DNA of 49,431 nt, from positions 1-49,431 of the forward strand of contig JAFAMD010000069.1 of assembly GCA_019233755.1 (NCBI GenBank), in the 5' to 3' direction. A program made the translations under genes and the position numbers. Shown piece by piece: positions 7,689-15,694 of the stretch. Every line of letters begins with the position of its first letter. Position 1 is the stretch's first letter. The notes beneath the pieces are model-generated. The model was not told the DNA's origin. It ran no database searches and saw nothing but the letters and a program-made list of their open reading frames with translations. The stretch is from Acidobacteriaceae bacterium. GTDB taxonomy: Bacteria; Acidobacteriota; Terriglobia; Bryobacterales; Bryobacteraceae.

Positions 7689-8594
7689 ATGCAAGAAACC
7701 CAGATTGTCGCGAAGCTTCGCAGACTCGCCGAAGCCGGACATCGCGACAGGTCGGTGATTAAAGGCATTGGCGACGACTGCGCTATTCTGCGCCCGCGCG
7801 CTAGCGAAGATCTTGTCTTCACGACAGATTTCGTTCTAGAAGGACGGCATTTCGCCCTCGAGACGCATTCAGCCGCCGAGATAGGGCACAAAGCGCTGGC
7901 CCGCAGCTTGTCGGATCTGGCAGCAATGGGAGCTCAGCCGGTGTTCTGCCTGGTATCGCTGGCGGTGCCGGCGACATTGAAGGCAGGGTGGATCGACAGC
8001 TTTTACAAAGGCCTGCTGGCGCTTGCGGCTAAGCACGAAACAACGCTCGCCGGCGGCGACCTGGCGCGTTTCGATAAGGTGGTGGCGGATGTTATCTGCT
8101 GCGGCCGCGTGCCGCGTGGGAAGGCGCTGGTTCGCCACGGTGCGAAACCGGGGGACAATCTCTATGTGACCGGCGAACTCGGGGCGTCGGCTCATGGGCT
8201 TGCCACGAAACGGGGTGCGGCGTGGCGACGCCATCGCCGGCCGGAGCCGCGAATCGCGCAAGGAATGGCGCTGCGCAAGCTTGGCGTTTCTGCGGCGATG
8301 GACCTGAGCGATGGCCTTTCGCTCGATCTGCGGCGCTTGTGCCTGGAATCGAAGAGCGGCGCCATGCTGGATACCGATCTTCCCATGGCGCCCGGGGCCA
8401 CAGAAGACGAAGCGTTGCATGGCGGGGAAGATTACGAACTGCTGTTCACTGCTTCACCCAAAACGCGCGTGCCGGCGACCCTGGACGGGTTGCGCGTCAC
8501 GCGTATCGGTACGATTATAAAAACCGGCCGGCCCGGCACGATTCGCCTTCGTGGCCGGCCGCTGCCGGTGATGGGTTTCGACCACTTCGCATGA
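7689..8594 (+). CDS. thiL: Thiamine-monophosphate kinase
   Basis: A 301-residue ATP-dependent kinase converting thiamine phosphate to thiamine diphosphate in the cytoplasm. Family landmarks are IGDDCAIL near residue 27 (Mg/ATP site), TTDFVLEGRHF, the domain-swapping helix segment IGHKALARSLSDLAAMGAQP, AAMDLSDGLSLDL, and GEDYELLFT near the end. The ATG has AGGA at about 7 nt. The 41-nt gap upstream contains short repeats of AAGAAACCC. Its stop overlaps the start of the methyltransferase (ATGA at 8591-8594). No thiamine biosynthetic neighbours are seen. Confidence 0.95.
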   Translation: MQETQIVAKLRRLAEAGHRDRSVIKGIGDDCAILRPRASEDLVFTTDFVLEGRHFALETHSAAEIGHKALARSLSDLAAMGAQPVFCLVSLAVPATLKAGWIDSFYKGLLALAAKHETTLAGGDLARFDKVVADVICCGRVPRGKALVRHGAKPGDNLYVTGELGASAHGLATKRGAAWRRHRRPEPRIAQGMALRKLGVSAAMDLSDGLSLDLRRLCLESKSGAMLDTDLPMAPGATEDEALHGGEDYELLFTASPKTRVPATLDGLRVTRIGTIIKTGRPGTIRLRGRPLPVMGFDHFA

Positions 8595-9607
8595 GCACGC
8601 GGGCAGATTCGAATCTGGTTCTTGACTACATCGAAGCGTTCCGCCGATCGAAGGTGATGTTTACGGCGGTGCGGCTCGGTATCTTCGATCAACTCGAAGC
8701 CGCACCGCAGAAAGCCGGAGCGCTGGCGCACAAACTGCATCTCAACCCGGAGGCGCTTACGCGTCTTCTCGATGCGTGTGTGGCGCTGCGGCTGCTGGTT
8801 CGCGATGATTCCGGATATAGGAACACACCCTCCGCATCGCGCTATCTCATCCGCACGAGCCCGAACACGTTCTCCGGCTACATCGAGTATTCGGACCAAT
8901 CGCTGTACAAGCTGTGGGACCACTTAGATGATGCGGTACGCGAAGGAACGAACCGCTGGGCACAAACTTTTGGCAGCAAGGACGCGCTGTTTGATTACTA
9001 CTATCGCGATCCGGCAGCGACTGCGAACTTCGTCCGTGCCATGAATGGCTTCGGGCAACTCGCTTCGCCGCTGATCGTTCGAGCTTTTGACCTCAGCCGT
9101 TTCACTCACCTGGCGGACCTTGGCGGCGCGACCGGCCATCTCGCGATCGCGGCGTGCGAGGCTTACCCGAATATGCGTGCAACGGTTCTTGATCTGCCTC
9201 GCGTGGAACCGCTTGCGCGCGAGTACATCGCGACGTCATCGGTTGCCGAGCGGGTGTCATTTGTGACGGCAGATTTCTTCGCCGACCCATTGCCGCCGGC
9301 CGATCTCTATTCGCTCGGCCGCATCCTGCACGACTGGGATGATGCCAGGATTCACGCATTGCTTCGAAAGATCTTTGCGGCGCTCCCATCCGCAGGCGGT
9401 CTGCTGGTCGCGGAGGCTCTCATCGACGACGATCGCAGCGGACCTGTGTATGCCTTTATGCAAGACATCAACATGATGGTTTGCACCGATGGCCGTGAGC
9501 GGACGGCGGAAGAGTATGGTGCGCTGCTCGAGGCCGCCGGGTTCGCCCAAGTCGAGGCGCGCCGGACCGGATCACTGGTTGACGCTGTGCTTGCGATCAA
9601 GCCCTGA
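8591..9607 (+). CDS. SAM-dependent O-methyltransferase (plant-type / ASMT-like)
   Basis: A 338-residue methyltransferase of the family including hydroxyindole and caffeic-acid O-methyltransferases. An N-terminal winged-helix dimerisation region (KVMFTAVRLGIFDQLEAAPQ, then LNPEALTRLLDACVALRLL) precedes the Rossmann domain with SAM loop LADLGGATGHLAIA, acidic VLDLPRV, and catalytic-region motif GRILHDWDD. The start at 8591 overlaps the thiL stop; the reading frame is open further upstream inside thiL, but the family N-terminus fits this ATG. The substrate is unknown, and the coupling to thiL gives no clear clue. Confidence 0.88.
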   Translation: MSTRADSNLVLDYIEAFRRSKVMFTAVRLGIFDQLEAAPQKAGALAHKLHLNPEALTRLLDACVALRLLVRDDSGYRNTPSASRYLIRTSPNTFSGYIEYSDQSLYKLWDHLDDAVREGTNRWAQTFGSKDALFDYYYRDPAATANFVRAMNGFGQLASPLIVRAFDLSRFTHLADLGGATGHLAIAACEAYPNMRATVLDLPRVEPLAREYIATSSVAERVSFVTADFFADPLPPADLYSLGRILHDWDDARIHALLRKIFAALPSAGGLLVAEALIDDDRSGPVYAFMQDINMMVCTDGRERTAEEYGALLEAAGFAQVEARRTGSLVDAVLAIKP

Positions 9608-9623
9608 AATTGCCGGCTGTCCC

Positions 9624-11888
9624 TCACTCCAGGACAAAATCCGCGGTCCGTGCAATCGATGCATTGCCCGCGGCATCGATCGCCTTTGCTTCTACGCGAT
9701 AGGAGCCGGGAGTGAGATTATCGATGGGCAGTTTGAGCCCAATCGGAACGACGGGGCTGCCCAGTTTGCTGTAGTTGGCGACATTCATGAAGCCGGTGTC
9801 CACCTTTGCCTGGCCGGTCTTCGGGTCCAGCACGCGCACTTGCAGCCCTATCTTGGGCGGCGCGGCCTGGCTCTGGTCCGCCAGAAGGGGCTCATAGATC
9901 TCGAGGTACATGCCTGTCGCTGCGCCTTTCTTGAACACATTGGACCCCGACGGTGTCAGTTGCACGCCTTGGCTTACCAGCGGCTTCACATCTTCCAATA
10001 ACTCGGCGTCCAGCCCCGCCTGAATGTCGGTCAGCCGGTCGAAGCGGTCGCTGAGCGCCAGCGCGCTCACGCCGAACTTTTTGCTGTCATAGGGCTCCAC
10101 AATGAGCGGCATCTGCAGCTTGCCGAAGGATTCGCCGGCGCAAGTGAATGCCACCTTGAAGAGATAGTTGCCGGATGCGATGTCGAATTGCTTCTCGTAG
10201 TGCATGGGATGCTCTGCGAAATCCTTCACTTCTTTTTTTCCATCCAAATCCAGTTTGATGGTGTCGCTGAACTTGGCCGCGATGGAGCCGTCCGGGCCGT
10301 AAGCGACGCCAAGTACGCTAACCTCGGAATGCATCTTGCCCTTCTGCTTTTGGAACTTCAGACTGTCCGGTGAAATTTCCATAGCAACACTGACACGCGC
10401 TGTATTGGGACCTGTATAGAAGAACGGAGCCTCCATCGAGGCTTTGACATTGCCCGGAGCCGAATTGAACACTCGAGCTTCCAAGGTCTTCTCTGCCGGC
10501 GAGCCTGCCAGTAAGTCCAGTGGCTTCTCCGTGCAGTAACCCGTTCGAGCGCGCACTTCGGTGCCGCCACGGTCCACTTTCACCTTGAGTGTGTGGCAAC
10601 TGCCTTCTTCCGGGTCTTCGGATGGAGAGTAGCCGAGAATGTAATATTCGTTCTGCTCGTTGCCGATCTTATTGAGTCCGCCGACAAGATCGTTCGTGTT
10701 TAAGATGACGAACCCACCGGTCCCCTCGGCCAATAATCGCAACAGGTCCTGACGGTCTGTCACGGAGTTCATGTGCGGCCAGATAGAACGCGGCTGGACG
10801 TAATTGTAACCGGTGCCGTAGTTATAACCGCTGCCAGCCCTCGCGCCTGTGCCGGCCGTGCCGCCACTCGGAGATCCTCCGGACGGAGCGCCATGACTTC
10901 CGGCCCCTCCGGACGGAATGCTATGACTTCCGGCTCCGCCCGAAGTGGGGCCGCCCGCGTGCCCACCCCCGCCCGTGGCCGCGCCGCCACCCGCACTGCC
11001 GCCGCGCTGTGGTTCGTATGCGGCAGGCTCGTATACAACGGGAGTGCGGCGGTAGACCGCCGCCTGTATAAATACCGGCGCATTCCATCTTTGCGGCGAT
11101 TTCTCGATTGGACTGACGGCGGACATTGATAAGCCTTTTACATCGATGGGATAAATGGCTACGTTCGCCTTGTTACATGCGTCGAAAACCGCGGTCAGCT
11201 CCGAGTGCAGAATGGAATCGGTCAGCGGGAGCGGAAAACCCGGACTTAGAAAGATCAGCGTCTTACGGCCCGGCACGGTTGCCAGGCCCTTGGCGAGACT
11301 TCGCAGCGCAAGTAATACATCGCGCGCGCCGAAATCAAATGCCGCTCTTCCAAGCGGGCCGCTGCCGGCCAGCGCTGCAAGTTCGGTTGGGCTGGTGGCG
11401 AACCGGACACCGCTGACTACCTGCTTCAAGCGATCTGTATCGGCTGTGAAATTCTGCGTGACCTGCAGGCTGCCGCCGAAATTCACCACGGCCATCATGC
11501 GGTTCGGTCCGGCATTGGCGTCGATGAACCGGAGAGCGGCTTTGCGAGCTTGCATTTGGTCAGTGAGGGCTGTATCGGAGTTGTCGAAGAACAGGACGAG
11601 GTAGTGCTTCTGGTTCACCAGCGGCGATTTCGGATCGGCTTCGAAGGAGAAGGTCTCGATCTTCTGTTCCTTTTTGTCTTCCCAAAGGCGAAAATCCTCG
11701 GCCGTGAGATCGTGGATGTAATTGCCGTGTTTGTCGGTCACGACGGCATCCACCAGCACCAGCTTCTTCTCTGCACGAATTACCGTGCTCGCTTGAGCCG
11801 GCCCTGGCACAGGGTTCGCGTCCTGGCCCGCGCAGACACCCGCCAGGCAAAGCGTCGATGTCAGGAAAACCGCCACATACACTCTCAC
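9624..11888 (-). CDS. Secreted VWFA-related acidobacterial protein
   Basis: A 754-residue protein with an N-terminal signal peptide (VYVAVFLTSTLCLAGVCAGQ) and the VWFA-related acidobacterial domain (TIGR03436 type): VLVDAVVTDKHGNYIHDLTA, EDFRLWEDKK, a divergent metal site LVLFFDNSDT, and GRKTLIFLSPGFPLP. At about residues 300-355 lies a Gly/Ser/Ala-rich low-complexity insert with a 10-residue repeat (GGAGSHSIPS / GGAGSHGAPS). The C-terminal half has an EYYILGYSP segment and beta-rich domains. GTG start with GGAGG at about 6 nt. It follows the second VWFA gene by 12 nt, so they form an operon. Function unknown; an extracellular adhesion or scaffold role is conjecture. Confidence 0.88.
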   Translation of the reverse strand: MRVYVAVFLTSTLCLAGVCAGQDANPVPGPAQASTVIRAEKKLVLVDAVVTDKHGNYIHDLTAEDFRLWEDKKEQKIETFSFEADPKSPLVNQKHYLVLFFDNSDTALTDQMQARKAALRFIDANAGPNRMMAVVNFGGSLQVTQNFTADTDRLKQVVSGVRFATSPTELAALAGSGPLGRAAFDFGARDVLLALRSLAKGLATVPGRKTLIFLSPGFPLPLTDSILHSELTAVFDACNKANVAIYPIDVKGLSMSAVSPIEKSPQRWNAPVFIQAAVYRRTPVVYEPAAYEPQRGGSAGGGAATGGGGHAGGPTSGGAGSHSIPSGGAGSHGAPSGGSPSGGTAGTGARAGSGYNYGTGYNYVQPRSIWPHMNSVTDRQDLLRLLAEGTGGFVILNTNDLVGGLNKIGNEQNEYYILGYSPSEDPEEGSCHTLKVKVDRGGTEVRARTGYCTEKPLDLLAGSPAEKTLEARVFNSAPGNVKASMEAPFFYTGPNTARVSVAMEISPDSLKFQKQKGKMHSEVSVLGVAYGPDGSIAAKFSDTIKLDLDGKKEVKDFAEHPMHYEKQFDIASGNYLFKVAFTCAGESFGKLQMPLIVEPYDSKKFGVSALALSDRFDRLTDIQAGLDAELLEDVKPLVSQGVQLTPSGSNVFKKGAATGMYLEIYEPLLADQSQAAPPKIGLQVRVLDPKTGQAKVDTGFMNVANYSKLGSPVVPIGLKLPIDNLTPGSYRVEAKAIDAAGNASIARTADFVLE
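10876..10935 (-). repeat. 30-bp tandem repeat inside VWFA gene
   Basis: Two adjacent 30-nt units (10876-10905 and 10906-10935) differ at only a few bases. Each contains CCTCCGGACGGA and ATGACTTCCGG. On the coding strand each encodes one ten-residue Gly/Ser repeat of the linker. Being a multiple of three, copy-number change would keep the frame. Confidence 0.75.
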
Positions 11889-11900
11889 TGTTGTCCTCCT

Positions 11901-13595
11901 TCAGGGAATGTCCACCGCGCCGTTTTCAGCCGTCATCAACTGTCCTTCGGCGTCGCGGACCACTAGCCGAACCACGTAAGTACCAGGTTTCAAGTCGAAA
12001 ATGGTACGCAGCGTTATGCCGGAATTCAGCCGCGCAAGTGTCGCATCTTTCAGCCGCATGGTGACCGTCTTCTCGGTTCCACGCACAAAATTGCCGTTGT
12101 TGTCGAACACCGCCGAAACTATTGTCAACTGGTTGTGGTTTCGATCCTCCACTTTCTTGAAGTGCAGGCGTTTCAGATCAACTCGAGCCAGCACAGTCAG
12201 TTGCGCATCAGCCGGATCGGGCTTGAAGAACTGCGTATGCAGGTCGACGGGCAAATCGTGCATTTCCTCGCGCGAGAATACGGCGGAATCGATTTCGTCC
12301 TTCGCGGTGTCCTCGGCCTTAGCGTTCTTCTTTGGCGCGAAATAGCCGCGGCGCGCCTGCAGGGTAAGGCCGTTCTTGGCGGCCAGCGAAACCTTTAGCT
12401 TATGGAAGCTGCCGTCGTTCTTTAAGTTATTCGGTGTGAAACCGAGCAGGTACACATACTCCGGCGCCGACGCCAGCTTCCTGAAGCCCTCGTTGAAATC
12501 GTTGCTGTTGTGGAAGAAGGTGCCGCCCGTGCCGTCAGCTAACGCAGCCATGATGTCTTCCTGCGCCAGCATGCTGTCGCGTTGGTACTGCGCCTTGATT
12601 TGTTGTACGTAGGCGCTCGACTGTCCGGGCTGGCTCGCATCGAACTCCTGCGAGGTCCAGAGCCCCCGCGCACCAAGCGCGTTGATCAGAACATTCGAAT
12701 GTGCTGCCCGGTCCAGAAGCTCGGACTCTTCTTCCAAAGCCTCGCTGGAGACCGTCAGGAAGCCCGGGGACACGAGCACGATCATGCGCTCGCCCGGCAT
12801 AGCGGACATCCTGCGAATTACGTCTTTTAATACGCTGAGTGATACGCGGGTATCCTGCTCGCCAAGATCCAGTTCGCGTGCAGCGGCAGCGTTCACCATC
12901 GGCTGAGCCGATTGCTGCGGGTTCGTCAGGTTTTGAAGATTGGCACAGATGATGGTTTCCTGGATCTCCATGTTCAGGGCCTGCTGGTCATTCTTATTCC
13001 GGATCCTATCGGCTACGTAGTAATCGATATCCGGACATCCGTCGGCGTTGTGGCGGTACATCTGCACCGGCCGAATCCGCATGATGGCGTCCTGCAGCTG
13101 AGATTTATCGTCCGTAAAGTCCAGGTTGTTCTGGCCGGAAGTAGTCATGACGGCCGCTCGATCAGAACGCTGTAGTCCGGTTTGAAGGTGTTGGATGGCC
13201 GCCTTCTGCACCCGCGCCAGATCGGCGAATTCGATGTGCAGATCGTCGAAAAGATAGACAAGGAACCGCCCGGGTGTGTCATCCGGACCGCCTATCGAAA
13301 TATCAGGGCGCTGCGGCTTCGACGACGATGCCGATGCCTCGACAGAGAACTTGGAGATGACCTGGGGCTTGCCTTTGTCAGCGAGTTGAAAATCGTCTTT
13401 CGTCAGGTTTCCTAGTGCGTGGCTGTCCCGGTCGCGCACCACTACCGGAACGGTAACCAGATTTACTTTGGATTGAAAGGTGGCATCCCGCGACGCCATC
13501 TCGGGCGCAGTCGCGTCTGCATTTCCGTTGGCCATTTGCGCTTGCGCGGCGCAAACCGGGATGATGAGGAACAACCAAATGCGAGAGAAGCGCAT
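11901..13595 (-). CDS. Secreted VWFA-related acidobacterial protein, upstream paralogue
   Basis: A 564-residue protein with a signal peptide (FSRIWLFLIIPVCAAQAQ) and the same domain plan as its downstream neighbour: NLVTVPVVVRDRDSHALGNL, TKDDFQLADKGKPQVISKF, FLVYLFDDLHIEFADL (no intact DxSxS metal site), GERMIVLVSPGFL, and YVYLLGFTPNN in the second half. It ends in a beta-rich domain (FDLKPGTYVVRLVVRDAEGQ). It lacks the Gly/Ser insert. ATG at 13595 has no strong ribosome-binding site; a pair of GATAACCG repeats lies just upstream. First gene of a two-gene minus-strand operon; its stop overlaps the ribosome-binding site of the next gene. Confidence 0.88.
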   Translation of the reverse strand: MRFSRIWLFLIIPVCAAQAQMANGNADATAPEMASRDATFQSKVNLVTVPVVVRDRDSHALGNLTKDDFQLADKGKPQVISKFSVEASASSSKPQRPDISIGGPDDTPGRFLVYLFDDLHIEFADLARVQKAAIQHLQTGLQRSDRAAVMTTSGQNNLDFTDDKSQLQDAIMRIRPVQMYRHNADGCPDIDYYVADRIRNKNDQQALNMEIQETIICANLQNLTNPQQSAQPMVNAAAARELDLGEQDTRVSLSVLKDVIRRMSAMPGERMIVLVSPGFLTVSSEALEEESELLDRAAHSNVLINALGARGLWTSQEFDASQPGQSSAYVQQIKAQYQRDSMLAQEDIMAALADGTGGTFFHNSNDFNEGFRKLASAPEYVYLLGFTPNNLKNDGSFHKLKVSLAAKNGLTLQARRGYFAPKKNAKAEDTAKDEIDSAVFSREEMHDLPVDLHTQFFKPDPADAQLTVLARVDLKRLHFKKVEDRNHNQLTIVSAVFDNNGNFVRGTEKTVTMRLKDATLARLNSGITLRTIFDLKPGTYVVRLVVRDAEGQLMTAENGAVDIP

Positions 13596-13599
13596 GAAC

Positions 13600-13621
13600 C
13601 GGTTATCCAGATTCGGTTATC
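13600..13621. promoter_or_regulatory. Direct repeat pair in VWFA/MATE divergent promoter
   Basis: CGGTTATC occurs at 13600-13607 and again at 13614-13621, 14 nt apart start to start, in the 74-nt gap between the divergent VWFA and MATE genes. It lies just upstream of the VWFA start, so it could be an operator or part of the mRNA leader. No regulator can be named. Confidence 0.25.
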
Positions 13622-13669
13622 TAGGTTAGCGCCATTCTACTCCCGGAAAGTCCGCTACTGTGGAGAAAC

Positions 13670-15034
13670 ATGCTGAAAGAGGCTCTGGCCGGGACGCATC
13701 AGGATCTCACCGAAGGGAGCCTGAACCGCGCCATTGTGCTGATTGCCATCCCGATGATCCTCGAAATGGTGATGGAGTCGCTGTTCGGCATCGTGGACGT
13801 ATTCTTCGTGTCGCGTCTGGGGCCCGATGCCGTCGCGACCGTCGGCCTGACAGAATCGTTGCTCACTATTGTTTTCGGCATCAGCATCGGCCTGAGCATG
13901 GCGACGACCGCGTTCGTCGCGCGGCGCATTGGGGAAAAGGACCCCGAAGGCGCTGCGAACTCTGCAGTACAGGCGATCATCGTAGGTTTACTCGTGTCGT
14001 CGGCTGTTGGCGCCATCGGGATAACCTGCGGCCCGCGCCTCCTCGGCATCATGGGGGCTACGCCTGCCATTCGGGCGAACGCGCGGTACACGCAATTGAT
14101 GCTCGGCGGTTCCGTCGTCATCTTTCAGCTATTCCTGATCAACGCTATCTTCCGCGGCGCCGGCGATGCGGCGCTTGCCATGCGGACGCTCTGGCTGGCG
14201 AACGGCATCAACATTGTCCTTGACCCGTGTCTCATCAACGGATGGGGACCGTTTCCGCATCTGGGGGTTTTCGGCGCTTCTGTCGCGACTACTACGGGCC
14301 GAGGTATCGGCGTCCTGTTTCAGTTGTGGCAGCTTGGCTCGGGCAAGAATCGGGTGGTGGTCAGGCGTCACCAGGTGCGACTCAACTTGCCCGTTATGTG
14401 GAGCCTGCTGAGAGTGTCGGCTACAGGCATTCTTCAGTTCCTGATCGGAACGGCAAGCTGGATGGCGCTGGTCCGCATCATCTCCAGCTTCGGGAGCGCG
14501 GCCATCGCCGGGTACACAATTGGGCTCCGGATGATTATCTTCACTGCACTCCCATCGTGGGGCCTGAGCAACGCCGCCGCTACATTAGTGGGCCAGAGCC
14601 TGGGGGCTGCGAAACCGCGCCGGGCCGAACTTGCGGTGTATCGCACCGGCCTGTTTAACATGCTCTTTATCTGCCTGGTCTCAATCGCTTTCCTCGCGAT
14701 TCCGGATCGGCTAGTGACGATCTTCACGCTGGACCCGGCGGTAATTCGTCCGGCTGTTGCCTGCCTGGCCACATTCGGCCTGGCGTTGCCGAGCTGGGCC
14801 TGGGGCATCGTGCTGCTGCAAGCCTTCAACGGCGCCGGCGACACCGTGACTCCCACGTATATCAACCTGTTCACCTTTTGGATTTGCCAGATTCCGATCG
14901 CGTACCTGCTTGGAATCCATCTTTCTTTCGGCCTGCGCGGTACATTCTCCGCCGTCCCCGTCGCCGATGCTATTTTTGCGATTACCGCTTTCGTGCTTTT
15001 CCGTCAGGGCAGGTGGAAGCGGCAGAGAATTTGA
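13670..15034 (+). CDS. MATE family efflux transporter
   Basis: A 454-residue inner-membrane protein of the multidrug and toxin extrusion family, exporting organic cations or drugs in exchange for H+ or Na+. It contains about twelve hydrophobic segments and two homologous halves. The N-terminal half starts with GSLNRAIVLIAIPMILEMVM and has the family block VFFVSRLGPDAVATVGLTES, then NAIFRGAGDAALAM. The second half has AGYTIGLRMIIF, WGLSNAAATLVGQSLGA and LQAFNGAGDTVTPT. Length is typical. It is divergent from the VWFA operon. The substrate cannot be told from sequence. Confidence 0.93.
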   Translation: MLKEALAGTHQDLTEGSLNRAIVLIAIPMILEMVMESLFGIVDVFFVSRLGPDAVATVGLTESLLTIVFGISIGLSMATTAFVARRIGEKDPEGAANSAVQAIIVGLLVSSAVGAIGITCGPRLLGIMGATPAIRANARYTQLMLGGSVVIFQLFLINAIFRGAGDAALAMRTLWLANGINIVLDPCLINGWGPFPHLGVFGASVATTTGRGIGVLFQLWQLGSGKNRVVVRRHQVRLNLPVMWSLLRVSATGILQFLIGTASWMALVRIISSFGSAAIAGYTIGLRMIIFTALPSWGLSNAAATLVGQSLGAAKPRRAELAVYRTGLFNMLFICLVSIAFLAIPDRLVTIFTLDPAVIRPAVACLATFGLALPSWAWGIVLLQAFNGAGDTVTPTYINLFTFWICQIPIAYLLGIHLSFGLRGTFSAVPVADAIFAITAFVLFRQGRWKRQRI

Positions 15035-15086
15035 TTTTCGGTTGACTACTACCCTCCAAGGGCAAGTCCGCCCATTGGAGAACAAC

Positions 15087-15638
15087 ATGCCGACAAAAAA
15101 GAGTACCGGGGCGCAGGCAGCGGTGGTGCCCAGCGAGTTCGTGGAACGCCGAATCTACCTTATCCGTGGGCAGAAGGTGATGCTGGATGCCGATCTGGCT
15201 GCCCTCTACCAGGTGGAGACGAAGGCCCTCAATCAAGCGGTCAAGCGCAATCGTGACCGCTTTCCGGAGGACTTCATGTTTCAGTTGGACGAAGAAGAGG
15301 TGGATCGTTTGAGGTCACAATTTGTGACCTCAAACGGGGGACGTGGCGGCAGGCGATATCAGCCTTATGCCTTCACAGAACATGGCGTAGCGATGCTATC
15401 TTCCGTGCTGAATAGCCCGCGCGCGGTGCAGATGAACATACTGATCGTCCGGGCGTTCATCAAGCTGCGCGAAATGCTTAGCACCCATCGCGATCTGGCG
15501 CGAAAGATAAGTGATCTCGAACGCAAACAGCGAACCCAGGGTGAACACTTGGCTGCCGTTTACGTTATGGTGAAACGCCTGATGGAACCACCACCCGCAA
15601 AACCGAAGCGTTTGATCGGCTTCAAGTCTGAGCTGTGA
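15087..15638 (+). CDS. ORF6N domain protein (phage-type DNA-binding family)
   Basis: A 183-residue protein with an N-terminal ORF6N domain: ERRIYLIRGQKVMLDADLAA, LYQVETKALNQAVKRNRDRF, PEDFMFQLDEEE, GGRRYQPYAFTEHGVAMLSS and VQMNILIVRAFIKLREML, then a short coiled-coil-like helix (RKISDLERKQRTQGEHL). This family is common in phages and bacterial chromosomes and is thought to bind DNA. The ATG at 15087 has TGGAG 6-7 nt upstream and is chosen over upstream in-frame codons lying inside the MATE gene. It is a lone accessory gene with no phage neighbours. A 29-bp palindrome lies inside its coding sequence. Specific function unknown. Confidence 0.85.
   Translation: MPTKKSTGAQAAVVPSEFVERRIYLIRGQKVMLDADLAALYQVETKALNQAVKRNRDRFPEDFMFQLDEEEVDRLRSQFVTSNGGRGGRRYQPYAFTEHGVAMLSSVLNSPRAVQMNILIVRAFIKLREMLSTHRDLARKISDLERKQRTQGEHLAAVYVMVKRLMEPPPAKPKRLIGFKSEL
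15307..15335. repeat. 29-bp perfect palindrome inside the ORF6N gene
   Basis: The left arm GTTTGAGGTCACAA (15307-15320) is exactly complementary to the right arm TTGTGACCTCAAAC (15322-15335), with a single central T at 15321. It codes for part of the segment RLRSQFVTSN. It could be a binding site (auto-regulation), an mRNA hairpin, or a by-product of the conserved peptide R-S-Q-F-V-T, whose commonest codons here give an AGGTCACAA-TTTGTGACC core. Confidence 0.85.
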
Positions 15639-15694
15639 GCACGGCGCTTCCGTACAACCGCCGCGAATAAACGACCAGTTGCATTAGTTGCACA

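Noticed and set aside
14910..15086. A longer N-terminus for the ORF6N protein
   Set aside because: The extra 59 codons overlap the MATE gene, are not family-like, and the ATG at 15087 has a good ribosome-binding site.
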